Shown here one piece after another: positions 26,068-35,222 of a stretch of DNA of 38,407 nt. Origin of the DNA: Thermoguttaceae bacterium (GTDB lineage: Bacteria > Planctomycetota > Planctomycetia > Pirellulales > Thermoguttaceae); assembly GCA_017434455.1 (NCBI GenBank), contig JAFRFG010000022.1, positions 1 through 38,407 on the forward strand, in the 5' to 3' direction. How positions within the stretch are numbered: the first letter of the stretch is position 1; each line of letters begins with the position of its first letter. The notes beneath the pieces are model-generated. The model had not been told where the DNA came from. It saw only the letters and a list, made by a program, of their open reading frames with translations, and did not search any database. Made by a program: the position numbers and the translations under genes.

Positions 26068-27192
26068 ATGACCTGTTTTTGTAAAAAACTGTTTTTAGCC
26101 CTCCTCGCGGCGTTTGCCGCCTTTGCCCTCCTGAACGGCGTGAAGGGGGCCGATCCGGCGCCTTGGCCGTGGATGCCCAAAGAACTGGTCCTCCACATCG
26201 CTACCGGCGAGAACAACCCGCGCAACAGCGAGGGGGATTTTGCTGTCCTGGACGATGGGACGATCCTGCATATCTACTCGCACTTTTTGGGCGCTTCCTC
26301 CGAGGACCACGCCGCCGCCTGCCTGATGAGCCGCTCCTCGAGCGACGGCGGCGACACGTGGACCGCCAGCGACAAACTCCAGATCGAGAACGAGGGGGGC
26401 CGCAACGTGATGTCGGTCACGCTGCGGCGTCTGGCCGACGGTCGGACGGTGATGTTCTACGCGGTCAAAGAAAGCCCAAGCGACTGCCGTCCCTATATGC
26501 GCGTTCGCCAAGACGACGGTACCTGGGGAGAGCGTCTGCGCCTTATTGACGAGCCGTCTTACAACGTGCTGAACAACGACCGGGTGATTCAATTATCCAG
26601 CGGCCGAATCTTGGTCCCGATCGGCCGTCACGCCTACTTTGGGAAGAACGATTACGACTACGATTGGAACGCCAAGGTCTTCTGTGTGATTTCCGACGAT
26701 GGCGGCAAAACGTGGCGCGAAGGTGGTCTTGTGGAGCCGACCGAAGGGGTGATCTACCAAGAGCCCGGCTTGTGCGAACTGGCCGACGGCCGTGTTTTGA
26801 TGAATATCCGCACCGACGCCGGGGCGCAGTACTTCACCTATTCCGAGGACGGCGGCGAAAGCTGGAGTAAACCGTTTAAGTCGTGTATCGATTCTCCCCT
26901 TTCCCCGACGCTGATCAAACGCCTCCCCGGAAGCGACGAACTTTTGGCCGTCGGCAACCCGCTTTTGCCGATCAGCGGCCAGGGTGAGCGCGCGTCAATG
27001 ACCATCGAGCGCTTAAGTCCCGATGGCATGAAGATCCTTACCCGCAAGACGATGGAGCATCCCGAGCGTCCCGTCGATTCCAACTGGCAGTATCCCTCGA
27101 TCTGCTTTGTCGGCGACGATACCGCGCTGATCGCCTACTTCACCTGGGTCGGCGGAATCTACATCTACAAGATCAAACTCTCGGATCTGTAA
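26068..27192 (+). CDS. Secreted sialidase-like protein, array gene 2
   Basis: The product has 374 residues, aligned to array gene 1 without internal gaps but with its own signal peptide (M-T-C-F-C-K-K-L-F-L, cleaved near G-V-K-G-A). All six candidate catalytic residues are present: Arg52, Asp80, Glu232, Arg248, Arg315 and Tyr342. All three Asp boxes are complete. The variable loop after the propeller's third blade reads H-A-Y-F-G-K-N-D-Y-D-Y-D-W-N, an acidic-aromatic form shared with array gene 3. The I-E-N-E-G-G-R-N-V segment is shared with genes 1 and 11 only. The 41-bp gap upstream carries two ATAGGAG copies, the second at the proper distance from the ATG. Confidence 0.79.
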   Translation: MTCFCKKLFLALLAAFAAFALLNGVKGADPAPWPWMPKELVLHIATGENNPRNSEGDFAVLDDGTILHIYSHFLGASSEDHAAACLMSRSSSDGGDTWTASDKLQIENEGGRNVMSVTLRRLADGRTVMFYAVKESPSDCRPYMRVRQDDGTWGERLRLIDEPSYNVLNNDRVIQLSSGRILVPIGRHAYFGKNDYDYDWNAKVFCVISDDGGKTWREGGLVEPTEGVIYQEPGLCELADGRVLMNIRTDAGAQYFTYSEDGGESWSKPFKSCIDSPLSPTLIKRLPGSDELLAVGNPLLPISGQGERASMTIERLSPDGMKILTRKTMEHPERPVDSNWQYPSICFVGDDTALIAYFTWVGGIYIYKIKLSDL

Positions 27193-27217
27193 AAGAGCCA
27201 TAGGAGCCAACAAAATA

Positions 27218-28339
27218 ATGTTCCGTCTTTCCAAAACCGTTTTTCGGGCCATTCTCACGGCTTGGGTCCCTTTCACGTTCCTGGCTGCCGCCATGGGTGC
27301 CGATCCGTCCCCTTGGTCGTGGATGCCTAAAGAGCTGGTTCTCCACATCGCCACCGGGCCGAATAACCCGCGCAACAGTGAGGGGGACTTTATCATCCTC
27401 GACGATGGGACGATCCTTTACGTCTATACCCACTATTACGGCGATTCCAGTGACGATCACGCCACCGCCCGTTTGATGAGCCGCTCTTCCAGTGACGGCG
27501 GCAAAACGTGGACCACCGAGGATAAACTCGAGCTGGAGAACGAGGGGAGGTTCAACGTCATGTCGGTCACGCTGCGCCGCCTGGCCGACGGCCGGGTGGC
27601 GATGTTCTACCTGGTCAAAGAAAGCCCCGCAGACGCCAGTCCCTATATGCGTGTGCGCCAAGCCGACGGTACTTGGGGCGATCGCATCCGCCTTATTGAC
27701 GAGGTCTCTTACACGGTCATGAACAACGACCGGGTGATTCAATTAGCCACCGGCCGAATCTTAGCCCCGGTTGAGCGCTATGCCTACCATGGGAAGAACG
27801 ACTATGACTACGATTGGAACGCCGAGGTTTTCTGTATGATTTCCGACGATGGCGGCCAAACATGGCGCGAGGGGGGGATTGCCCCGCCGACCGAAGGGGT
27901 GATGTATCAGGAACCGGGGCTGTGCGAACTGGCCGACGGCCGTGTCCTGATGTATATCCGCACCGACGCCGGATCGCAGTATTTCGCCTTTTCCGAAGAT
28001 GGTGAAAACTGGAGTCAACCGTTTAAGTCGTGTATCGATTCTCCCCTCTCTCCGACGCTGATCAAACGCCTCCCCGGAAGTGACGAGCTGCTGGCGGTCG
28101 GTAATCCGTTCCTTCCGATCGACGGCTGCCACGACAGCGCGACGATGACGATCGAGCGTCTTAACGCCGACGGGAGCGAGATCCTCGCTCGCAAGACGAT
28201 GGAGCATCCCGAGCACCAAATCGCTGGCGACTGGCAGTACCCGGCGGTTTGTTTCCTCGACGACGACACCGCGCTGGTCTCCTACTTCTCCTGGCCCGGC
28301 GGAGTTTACATCTACAAGATCAAGATCTCAGATTTGTAA
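27218..28339 (+). CDS. Secreted sialidase-like protein, array gene 3, with degenerate third Asp box
   Basis: The product has 373 residues. The signal peptide (M-F-R-L-S-K-T-V-F-R, cleaved near A-M-G-A) is nearly the same as in array gene 4. Candidate catalytic residues Arg52, Asp80, Glu232, Arg248, Arg314 and Tyr341 are kept. The third Asp box has lost one residue (S-E-D-G-E-N-W), the only such case in the array; Asp boxes are structural, so activity may be unaffected. Other private changes are W-S-W for W-P-W, V-S-Y-T-V-M in place of P-S-Y-N-V-V, and Ser at the position of the Arg in the R-A-T-M-T-I block. ATAGGAG precedes the start. Confidence 0.78.
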   Translation: MFRLSKTVFRAILTAWVPFTFLAAAMGADPSPWSWMPKELVLHIATGPNNPRNSEGDFIILDDGTILYVYTHYYGDSSDDHATARLMSRSSSDGGKTWTTEDKLELENEGRFNVMSVTLRRLADGRVAMFYLVKESPADASPYMRVRQADGTWGDRIRLIDEVSYTVMNNDRVIQLATGRILAPVERYAYHGKNDYDYDWNAEVFCMISDDGGQTWREGGIAPPTEGVMYQEPGLCELADGRVLMYIRTDAGSQYFAFSEDGENWSQPFKSCIDSPLSPTLIKRLPGSDELLAVGNPFLPIDGCHDSATMTIERLNADGSEILARKTMEHPEHQIAGDWQYPAVCFLDDDTALVSYFSWPGGVYIYKIKISDL

Positions 28340-28362
28340 AAACTATTAAGGAGTTACAAAAA

Positions 28363-29484
28363 ATGTTCCGTTTTTCTAAAACCGTTTTTCAAGCCATTCT
28401 CACGGCTTTGGCCCTCTTCACGTTCATGACCGCCGCCATGGGGGTTGATCCGTCCCCTTGGCCGTGGATTCCCGAAGAAGAAGTCCTGAACCTGCCCGTC
28501 GGGCCGAATAACCTTCGCAACAGCGAGGGAGATTTTGTTATCCTCGACGATGGGACGATCCTCCATGTCTATACCCACTATTTCGGGGATTCCGGTGAAG
28601 ATCACGCTACCGCCCATTTGATGAGCCGATCCTCCAGCGATGGCGGCAAAACTTGGACCACCGAGGACAAACTCGAGGTTGAGATAGAGGGAAAACTCAA
28701 TGTGATGTCGGTCACGCTGCGGCGTCTGGCCGATGGCAGGATTGCGATATTCTACATGGTCAAAGACAGTCCTGCCGACGGTCGTCCCTACATGCGCATT
28801 CGTCAAGCCGACGGCACTTGGGGAGAGCGCCTCTGTCTAATTGACGAACCCTCTTACAACGTTCTGAACAACGACCGGGTGATTCAGCTGGCCAGCGGCC
28901 GAATCTTAGTTCCGATCGCCCGGCATACCTACTATGGCGGGGACAGATACAACTACGATATGAACGCTAAGATCCTCTGTGTGATTTCCGACGACGGGGG
29001 CAAAACTTGGCGCGAAGGCGCTTCTCTGGAGCCGATCGAAGGGGTGATTTTCCAAGAGCCGGGCCTTTGCGAACTGGCCGACGGCCGCATCCTGATGAAT
29101 GTCCGCACCGACGCTAAGGCGCAGTATTTCGCTTTCTCCGAAGACGGCGGTGAAAGCTGGAGCAAGCCCTTCGCGTCGTGCATCGATTCTCCCTGTTCGC
29201 CGACGCTGATCAAGCGCATTCCCGGCAGCGACGAACTTCTGGCGGTCGGCAACCCCTGGCTGCCGATCGAGGGCTTCAACGATCGCGCGACGATGACGAT
29301 CGAACGTCTCAGCCCCGACGCGAGCAAGATCCTGGTTCGCAAGACGATGGCGCATCCCGAGCGCGAAGGGTCCAACAATAAGGAATATCCGGCGATTTGC
29401 TTCCTCGACGACGGTACGGCTCTGATCGGCTGCTCCACCGGCTACGGCTTGTACGTCTATAAGATCAAGCTTTCGGATCTGTAA
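28363..29484 (+). CDS. Secreted sialidase-like protein, array gene 4, divergent copy
   Basis: The frame is open upstream to 28249 inside the previous gene, but the start at 28363 (373 residues) is favoured because TAAGGAG is 10 bases ahead and the product then begins with the family signal peptide. Arg52, Asp80, Glu232, Arg248, Arg315 and Tyr342 are present. This is one of the most divergent copies: the conserved W-M-P-K-E-L-V-L-H-I-A-T-G is changed to W-I-P-E-E-E-V-L-N-L-P-V-G, the strand before the last blade is N-N-K-E-Y-P-A-I, and the usual A-Y-F-T-W near the C-terminus is G-C-S-T-G. These changes surround the presumed sugar site, which suggests a different substrate preference. Confidence 0.78.
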   Translation: MFRFSKTVFQAILTALALFTFMTAAMGVDPSPWPWIPEEEVLNLPVGPNNLRNSEGDFVILDDGTILHVYTHYFGDSGEDHATAHLMSRSSSDGGKTWTTEDKLEVEIEGKLNVMSVTLRRLADGRIAIFYMVKDSPADGRPYMRIRQADGTWGERLCLIDEPSYNVLNNDRVIQLASGRILVPIARHTYYGGDRYNYDMNAKILCVISDDGGKTWREGASLEPIEGVIFQEPGLCELADGRILMNVRTDAKAQYFAFSEDGGESWSKPFASCIDSPCSPTLIKRIPGSDELLAVGNPWLPIEGFNDRATMTIERLSPDASKILVRKTMAHPEREGSNNKEYPAICFLDDGTALIGCSTGYGLYVYKIKLSDL

Positions 29485-29509
29485 ACCACACCTTAGGAGT
29501 CAGCACGCT

Positions 29510-30628
29510 ATGCCCCGTTTCCTCGTGCGCGTTTTTCAAGTCATCGCCGCGGCTTTTGTCCCCTTCGCCTTCCTGACCGTCGCGCTTGGGGCCGATCCGG
29601 CTCCCTGGCCGTGGATGCCCAAGGAATTGGTCCTGCATATCGCTACCGGGCCGAATAACCCTCGCAACAGTGAGGGAGATTTTATCATCTTGGACGATGG
29701 GACGATTCGTCATATTTACACCCACTACATCGGGGAGTCCTCCCACGACGACGCCACCGCCTGTTTGATGAGCCGCTCTTCGAGCGACGGCGGCAATACA
29801 TGGACGAGCGCCGACAAACTTGAACTGGAGAACGAGGGAAAGCTCAACGTGATGTCGGTCACACTTCGCCGTCTTGCCGATGGCCGAGTGGTGATGTTCT
29901 ACCTGGTCAAAGAGGCCGTCAATGACTGCCGTCCCTTTATGCGTGTTCTCCGAGACGACGGTACTTGGGGACCGAGAACGTGTATGATTCCCGAACCCTC
30001 ATACAGCGGGGTGAATAATGACCGGGTGATTCAATTGGCCGGAGGCCGTCTTTTGGTGCCGGTCGGCTATCATGCCCCTTTGGGAGAAACGGATTTTGAA
30101 TTCAATGGGAAAATGTTCTGCCTGATCTCCGACGACGGGGGAAACAGCTGGCGTGAAGGTCAACCGGTCGAACCGACCGAAGGTGTTGTTTATCAAGAGC
30201 CGGGGGTCTGCGAACTGGCCGACGGCCGGGTTCTGATCAATATCCGCACCACCGGGGGGGCGCAGTATTTCGCCTACTCTTGCGACGGTGGTGAAAGCTG
30301 GGGGAAACCTTTCGCGTCGTGCATCGATTCTCCCTTATCGCCGACGCTGATCAAACGCATTCCCGGCAGCGACGAGCTTCTGGCGGTCGGCAATCCTTTG
30401 CTGAAAATCGATGGCTGCGGTGATCGCGCGACGATGACAATCGAACGTCTAAGCCCCGACGGCGTCAAGATTCTCGCCCGCAAGACAATGGAACACCCTG
30501 AGCGGCTCGTTGGTTCCAACTGGCAATACCCCTCGATTTGCTTCGTTGACAACGATACCGCGCTGGTCGCCTACTTCACCTGGACCGGCGGAATCTACAT
30601 TTATAAGGTCAAGCTCTCGGATTTGTAA
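29510..30628 (+). CDS. Secreted sialidase-like protein, array gene 5
   Basis: The product has 372 residues; signal peptide cleaved near A-L-G-A-D-P. It is the first copy with the two-residue-shorter variable loop (H-A-P-L-G-E-T-D-F-E-F-N), which also appears in genes 6, 7, 10 and 12. Arg52, Asp80, Glu230, Arg246, Arg313 and Tyr340 are kept, along with three Asp boxes. Private features are P-S-Y-S-G-V for P-S-Y-N-V-V, G-Y-H for A-R-H after the R-L-L-V-P-V strand, and T-T-G-G-A-Q in place of T-D-A/G-G-A-Q after Arg246, the last shared with gene 6. TTAGGAG lies ahead of the start. Confidence 0.79.
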   Translation: MPRFLVRVFQVIAAAFVPFAFLTVALGADPAPWPWMPKELVLHIATGPNNPRNSEGDFIILDDGTIRHIYTHYIGESSHDDATACLMSRSSSDGGNTWTSADKLELENEGKLNVMSVTLRRLADGRVVMFYLVKEAVNDCRPFMRVLRDDGTWGPRTCMIPEPSYSGVNNDRVIQLAGGRLLVPVGYHAPLGETDFEFNGKMFCLISDDGGNSWREGQPVEPTEGVVYQEPGVCELADGRVLINIRTTGGAQYFAYSCDGGESWGKPFASCIDSPLSPTLIKRIPGSDELLAVGNPLLKIDGCGDRATMTIERLSPDGVKILARKTMEHPERLVGSNWQYPSICFVDNDTALVAYFTWTGGIYIYKVKLSDL

Positions 30629-30651
30629 ACCACCATAGGAGTCACCAAACC

Positions 30652-31770
30652 ATGTCCCGTTCTTTCAAGCGCGTTTTTCAAATCCTCGCCGCGGCTTTTG
30701 TCCCCCTGGCCTTCCTCAGCGCCGCGGCAGGTGCCGATCCGGCTCCCTGGCCGTGGATGCCCAAAGAGCCGGTTCTCCATATCGCCACCGGGCCAAATAA
30801 CCCGCGCAACAGTGAAGGGGATTTCATTGTTCTCGACGATGGGACGATTCTCCATATCTATTCCCACTATATCGGGACATCCTCCCACGATAACGCCGCC
30901 GCCTGTCTGATGAGCCGTTCCTCCGCCGACGGCGGTGAAACCTGGACCGCGGAGGATAAACTTGAGCTGGAGAAAGAGGGGAAGCTCAACGTCATGTCGG
31001 TTACGCTTCGCCGTCTTTCCGACGGCCGGGCGGCGATGTTCTACCTGGTCAAAGAGGCCGCCGATGACTGCCGTCCCTATATGCGTGTGCGCCAAGACGA
31101 CGGCACTTGGGGACCAAGAGTGTGTTTGGTTCCCGAACTTTCCTACAACGTGGTGAACAACGACCGGGTGATTCAGCTTGCCAGCGGCCGCCTTTTGGTA
31201 CCGGTCGCCCGGCATGCCTGCCAAGGGGAGACGAAATTCGAATCCAATGCGAAAACCTTCTGCCTGATTTCTGACGACGGGGGGAACAACTGGCGTGAAG
31301 GTCAACCGGTCGAGCCGACCGAGGGGATTGATTACCAGGAGCCGGGTCTGTGTGAACTGGCCGACGGCCGGGTTTTGATGAACATCCGCACCACCGGCGG
31401 GTCGCAGTATTTCACCTACTCCACCGACGGCGGTGAAAGCTGGGGGAAGCCTTTCGCGTCGTGCATCGATTCTCCCCTTTCACCGACGCTGATCAAGCGT
31501 ATTCCCGGCAGCGATGAACTTCTGGCGGTCGGCAATCCCCTGCTGCGGATGGCCGGCTGCAACGAACGCGCGACGGTGACAATCGAGCGTCTTTCCCCCG
31601 ACGGAAGCGAGATTCTCGCCCGCAAGACGATGGAGCACCCCGAGCGGTTTGTCGCCGGTGACTGGCAATACCCCTCGATCTGTTTTTTAGATAACGATAC
31701 CGCGCTGGTCGCTTACTTCACCTGGACCGGCGGAATCTATATCTACAAGATCAAACTCTCGGATTTGTAA
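30652..31770 (+). CDS. Secreted sialidase-like protein, array gene 6
   Basis: The product has 372 residues, signal peptide cleaved near A-A-G-A-D-P, ribosome site ATAGGAG. Candidate catalytic residues are Arg52, Asp80, Glu230, Arg246, Arg313 and Tyr340. The central region (A-E-D-K-L-E-L-E-K-E-G-K through the loop H-A-C-Q-G-E-T-K) is almost identical to array gene 7 in DNA (about 30930-31240 against 32075-32385), whereas its third Asp-box region (S-T-D-G-G-E-S-W-G-K-P-F-A) is closer to gene 5. It therefore looks mosaic between its two neighbours. Confidence 0.79.
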   Translation: MSRSFKRVFQILAAAFVPLAFLSAAAGADPAPWPWMPKEPVLHIATGPNNPRNSEGDFIVLDDGTILHIYSHYIGTSSHDNAAACLMSRSSADGGETWTAEDKLELEKEGKLNVMSVTLRRLSDGRAAMFYLVKEAADDCRPYMRVRQDDGTWGPRVCLVPELSYNVVNNDRVIQLASGRLLVPVARHACQGETKFESNAKTFCLISDDGGNNWREGQPVEPTEGIDYQEPGLCELADGRVLMNIRTTGGSQYFTYSTDGGESWGKPFASCIDSPLSPTLIKRIPGSDELLAVGNPLLRMAGCNERATVTIERLSPDGSEILARKTMEHPERFVAGDWQYPSICFLDNDTALVAYFTWTGGIYIYKIKLSDL

Positions 31771-31796
31771 AAAACGGTATAGGAGTTACGCGGAGC

Positions 31797-32915
31797 ATGT
31801 CCTGTTTTTCCAAGCGTGTTTTTCAGGCCTTCATCGCGGTATCGGCCGCCTTCGCCTTTCTGACCGGTGCCGGCGCGGCCGATCCGGCCCCCTGGCCTTG
31901 GATGCCCAAGGAGCTGGTTCTCTATATTGCCACCGGGCCGAACAACCCGCGCAACAGCGAGGGGGATTTCATCGTTCTCGACGATGGGACGATTCTTCAC
32001 ATCTTCACCCACTATATCGGGACTTCCGACCATGATAACGCCTCTGCCTGCCTGATGAGCCGCTCCTCCGCCGACGGCGGCGAAACCTGGACCGCGGAGG
32101 ATAAACTTGAACTGGAGAAAGAGGGGAAGCTCAATGTCATGTCGGTCACGCTTCGCCGGCTTGCCGACGGCCGGGTAGTGATGTTCTACCTGGTCAAAGA
32201 GGCCGCCGACGACTGCCGCCCCTATATGCGTGTGCGCCAAAACGACGGCACTTGGGGACCAAGAGTGTGTTTGGTTTCCGAACTTTCCTACAACGTGGTG
32301 AACAACGACCGGGTGATTCAGCTTGCCAGCGGCCGCCTTTTGGTGCCGGTCGCCCGGCATGACTGCCAAGGGGAAACAAAATGGGAACCCAACGCGGCGA
32401 TTTTCTGCCTGATCTCCGACGACGACGGCCAAAGCTGGCGTGAGGGTCGGCGCGTCGAACCAACCGAAGGAATACTCTACCAGGAACCGGGACTGTGCGA
32501 ATTGGCGGACGGCCGTGTTTTGATGAATATCCGCGCCAGCGGCGGCGCGCAATATTTCACTTATTCCTGTGACGGCGGTGAAAGCTGGAGTACCCCCTTT
32601 AAGTCGTGTATCGACTCTCCGCTTTCCCCCACCTTGATTAAACGTATCCCCGGCAGCGACGAACTTCTGGCGGCCGGCAATCCCCTCCTTCCGATCGACG
32701 GCCAGAGCGATCGCGCGACGATGACGATCGAGCGCTTAAGCCCCGACGCCGGTAAGATCCTCGTTCGCAAGACGATGGAGCACCCCGAGCGGTTTGTCGG
32801 CCCCGACTGGCAATACCCCTCGATTTGTTTTTTAGATAACGACACCGCGCTGGTCGCCTATTTTGTCTACGGGAGCGGGATCTTTATCTACAAGATCAAT
32901 CTTTTGGAATTATAA
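31797..32915 (+). CDS. Secreted sialidase-like protein, array gene 7, unusual C-terminus
   Basis: The product has 372 residues. The signal peptide and first mature residues (I-A-V-S-A-A-F-A-F-L-T-G-A-G-A-A-D) match gene 8, while the central region matches gene 6. Arg52, Asp80, Glu230, Arg246, Arg313 and Tyr340 are present; the second Asp box is S-D-D-D-G-Q-S-W. Its end is unlike all others: the last blade reads A-Y-F-V-Y-G-S-G-I-F and the final residues are I-N-L-L-E-L rather than I-K-L-S-D-L. The T-W of the A-Y-F-T-W motif, next to the presumed nucleophile strand, is thus lost. ATAGGAG precedes the start. Confidence 0.79.
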   Translation: MSCFSKRVFQAFIAVSAAFAFLTGAGAADPAPWPWMPKELVLYIATGPNNPRNSEGDFIVLDDGTILHIFTHYIGTSDHDNASACLMSRSSADGGETWTAEDKLELEKEGKLNVMSVTLRRLADGRVVMFYLVKEAADDCRPYMRVRQNDGTWGPRVCLVSELSYNVVNNDRVIQLASGRLLVPVARHDCQGETKWEPNAAIFCLISDDDGQSWREGRRVEPTEGILYQEPGLCELADGRVLMNIRASGGAQYFTYSCDGGESWSTPFKSCIDSPLSPTLIKRIPGSDELLAAGNPLLPIDGQSDRATMTIERLSPDAGKILVRKTMEHPERFVGPDWQYPSICFLDNDTALVAYFVYGSGIFIYKINLLEL

Positions 32916-32940
32916 AATATATTTTAGGAGTCGGCAGACG

Positions 32941-34065
32941 ATGTTTTGTTTCTCCAAGAGCGTTTTTCAAACCCTTATCGCGGTATCGGCCGCTTTCGCC
33001 TTTCTGACCGGTGCCGGTGCGGCCGATCCGGCCCCCTGGCCTTGGATGCCCAAGGAATTGGTCCTGCATATCGCCACCGGAGAGAATAATCCCCGCAACA
33101 GCGAGGGGGATTTTATCATCCTCGACGATGGGACGATCCTTCATATCTACACCCACTATCTCGGAACCTCCTCTCACGACGACGCCACCGCCTGTTTGAT
33201 GAGCCGCTCCTCCACCGACGGCGGCAATACCTGGACGAGCGAGGACAGACTCGAGCTGGAGAACGAGGGGAAGCTCAATGTCATGTCGGTCACGCTGCGA
33301 CGCCTGGCCGACGGCCGGATCGCGTTGTTCTACCTGGTCAAGGAGGAGGCGAATGACTGCCGCCCCTATATGCGCCTGCGCAATGACGACGGCACTTGGG
33401 GAGAGAGAACCTGCCTGATCGACGATCGGGTTTTTAACGTCGTGAATAACGACCGGGTGATTCAGCTGGCCAGCGGCCGTATCCTGGTGCCGGTTGCCCG
33501 TCACGCTTTCCGCGGGGAAGGGGGGGCCGGATTTGAGCAAAACGCCAAGGCGTACTGTTTAATCTCTGACGACGCAGGGAAGAGCTGGCGTCAGGGCGAA
33601 GCCGCCCCGCCGACCGAGGGGGTGATCTACCAGGAGCCGGGGCTGTGCGAACTGGCCGACGGCCGCGTCTTGATGAATATCCGCACCGACGGCGGGGCGC
33701 AGTATTTCGCCTACTCTGAGGATGATGGCGAAAGCTGGAGCACTCCCTTTAAGTCGTGTATCGACTCCCCGCTCTCACCCACCCTGATCAAACGTATCCC
33801 CGGCAGTGACGAGCTTCTGGCGGTCGGCAACCCCCTGCTTCCGATCGACGGCTGCAGTCCCCGCGCCTCGATGACGATCGAGCGCCTCAGCCCCGACGGC
33901 GGCAAGATCCTCGCCCGCAAGACGATGGAACACCCCGAGTGTCCCGTCGGCCCTAATTGGCAGTATCCCTCGATCTGCTTCACCGACGATGATACCGCGC
34001 TGGTCGCCTACTTCACCTGGACCGGCGGCATCTACATCTACAAGGTTAAGCTCTCGGATCTTTAA
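32941..34065 (+). CDS. Secreted sialidase-like protein, array gene 8
   Basis: An in-frame ATG at 32863 lies inside the previous gene and would add a poor N-terminus; the start at 32941 has TTAGGAG upstream and begins with the family signal peptide, giving 374 residues. Arg52, Asp80, Glu232, Arg248, Arg315 and Tyr342 are kept. The variable loop is unique, glycine-rich and uncharged in part (H-A-F-R-G-E-G-G-A-G-F-E), and P-S-Y-N is replaced by R-V-F-N. The second and third Asp boxes (S-D-D-A-G-K-S-W and S-E-D-D-G-E-S-W) are conservative variants. The signal-peptide half matches gene 7. Confidence 0.79.
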   Translation: MFCFSKSVFQTLIAVSAAFAFLTGAGAADPAPWPWMPKELVLHIATGENNPRNSEGDFIILDDGTILHIYTHYLGTSSHDDATACLMSRSSTDGGNTWTSEDRLELENEGKLNVMSVTLRRLADGRIALFYLVKEEANDCRPYMRLRNDDGTWGERTCLIDDRVFNVVNNDRVIQLASGRILVPVARHAFRGEGGAGFEQNAKAYCLISDDAGKSWRQGEAAPPTEGVIYQEPGLCELADGRVLMNIRTDGGAQYFAYSEDDGESWSTPFKSCIDSPLSPTLIKRIPGSDELLAVGNPLLPIDGCSPRASMTIERLSPDGGKILARKTMEHPECPVGPNWQYPSICFTDDDTALVAYFTWTGGIYIYKVKLSDL

Positions 34066-34083
34066 ACAGCCGGTTTTCGCGTT

Positions 34084-35184
34084 ATGGCACGTCTTTCCCA
34101 AACCGTTTTTAAAGTCCTCCTCGCGGCGCTGGCCGCGTCGGCGTTTTCGGCTGTCGCGCCGGGGGCCGAGCCGTCCCCCTGGCCGTGGATGCCCAAAGAG
34201 AATGTCCTCACGATCCCTACCGGGCCGGAGAATCGGCGCAACAGCGAGGGGGATTTCGTTCTTTTGGACGACGGGACGATTCTGTGTGTCTATACCCGCT
34301 ATTACGGCGGTTCCGGCCACGACAACGCCACCGCCCGTTTGATGAGCCGCTCCTCAAGCGACGGCGGCAATACCTGGACGAGCGAGGATAAACTCGAACT
34401 GGAGAACGAGGGGAAGCTCAACGTCATGTCGGTCACGCTGCGCCGCCTGGCCGACGGCCGGGTGGTGATGTTCTATCTGGTCAAAGACGCCGTCGACGAC
34501 TGCCGCCCCTACATGCGGGTGCGCCGGGACGACGGCAGTTGGGGGGAGAGAGTCTGTCTGATCGAGGAGCCCTCCTACAACGTGGTGAACAACGACCGAG
34601 TGATTCAACTGGCCGATGGCCGTCTTTTGGTGCCGGTGAGCCGTCACCGCGCCGGCACCGATTCGGGGAAGATCTTCTGCCTGATCTCCGATGATGGGGG
34701 TGAAACGTGGCACCGGGGAGGAACCCTCCGGCCGACCGAAGGGGTGATCTATCAGGAACCGGGGCTGTGCGAGTTGGCCGACGGCCGTATCTTGATGAAT
34801 CTCCGCACCGACAGTCACGCGCAGTATTTCGCCTACTCCGCCGACGGCGGCCAAACCTGGGGAGCGGCGTTTAAGTCGTGTATCGATTCCCCCCGTTCAC
34901 CGACGCTGATCAAGCGTCTTCCCGGAAGTGACGATCTGCTGGCGATCGGCAACCCGTATCTGCCGATCCCCGGCAGCAACGATCGCGTGACGATGACCAT
35001 CGAACGTTTAAGTCCCGACGGGGGCGAGATCCTCGTCCGCAAGACGATGGAGCATCCCCAGCGGCAGATGAACGTCGACTGGATGTATCCGGCGGTCTGC
35101 TTTCTCGGCGACGGCACGGCCCTGGTCGGTTACTTCTGCGGCCCCGGCGCGTACGTCTATAAAATCAACCTTTCTGACTTGTAA
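34084..35184 (+). CDS. Secreted sialidase-like protein, array gene 9, shortest loop
   Basis: At 366 residues this is the shortest full copy. The variable loop is reduced to H-R-A-G-T-D-S-G-K, seven residues shorter than in gene 2, and the last blade has A-Y-V-Y preceded by C-G-P-G. Arg52, Asp80, Glu225, Arg241, Arg308 and Tyr335 are kept. The front differs from most copies (A-E-P-S-P-W-P-W, K-E-N-V-L-T-I-P-T-G, N-R-R-N-S-E) and is shared with gene 11, as is the whole C-terminal third (N-P-Y-L-P-I-P-G-S-N-D-R onward). The 18-bp gap upstream has no AGGAG, unlike every other member, so translation may depend on coupling to gene 8. Confidence 0.78.
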   Translation: MARLSQTVFKVLLAALAASAFSAVAPGAEPSPWPWMPKENVLTIPTGPENRRNSEGDFVLLDDGTILCVYTRYYGGSGHDNATARLMSRSSSDGGNTWTSEDKLELENEGKLNVMSVTLRRLADGRVVMFYLVKDAVDDCRPYMRVRRDDGSWGERVCLIEEPSYNVVNNDRVIQLADGRLLVPVSRHRAGTDSGKIFCLISDDGGETWHRGGTLRPTEGVIYQEPGLCELADGRILMNLRTDSHAQYFAYSADGGQTWGAAFKSCIDSPRSPTLIKRLPGSDDLLAIGNPYLPIPGSNDRVTMTIERLSPDGGEILVRKTMEHPQRQMNVDWMYPAVCFLGDGTALVGYFCGPGAYVYKINLSDL

Positions 35185-35222
35185 ACGACGACAGCAGCAA
35201 GCGTCAAAGGAGTCAGCCGATT

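Noticed and set aside
28249..28362. N-terminal extension of sialidase-like gene 4
   Set aside because: It overlaps the coding end of gene 3, and the ribosome site and signal peptide fit the ATG at 28363. The same reasoning rejects the extension at 32863-32940.
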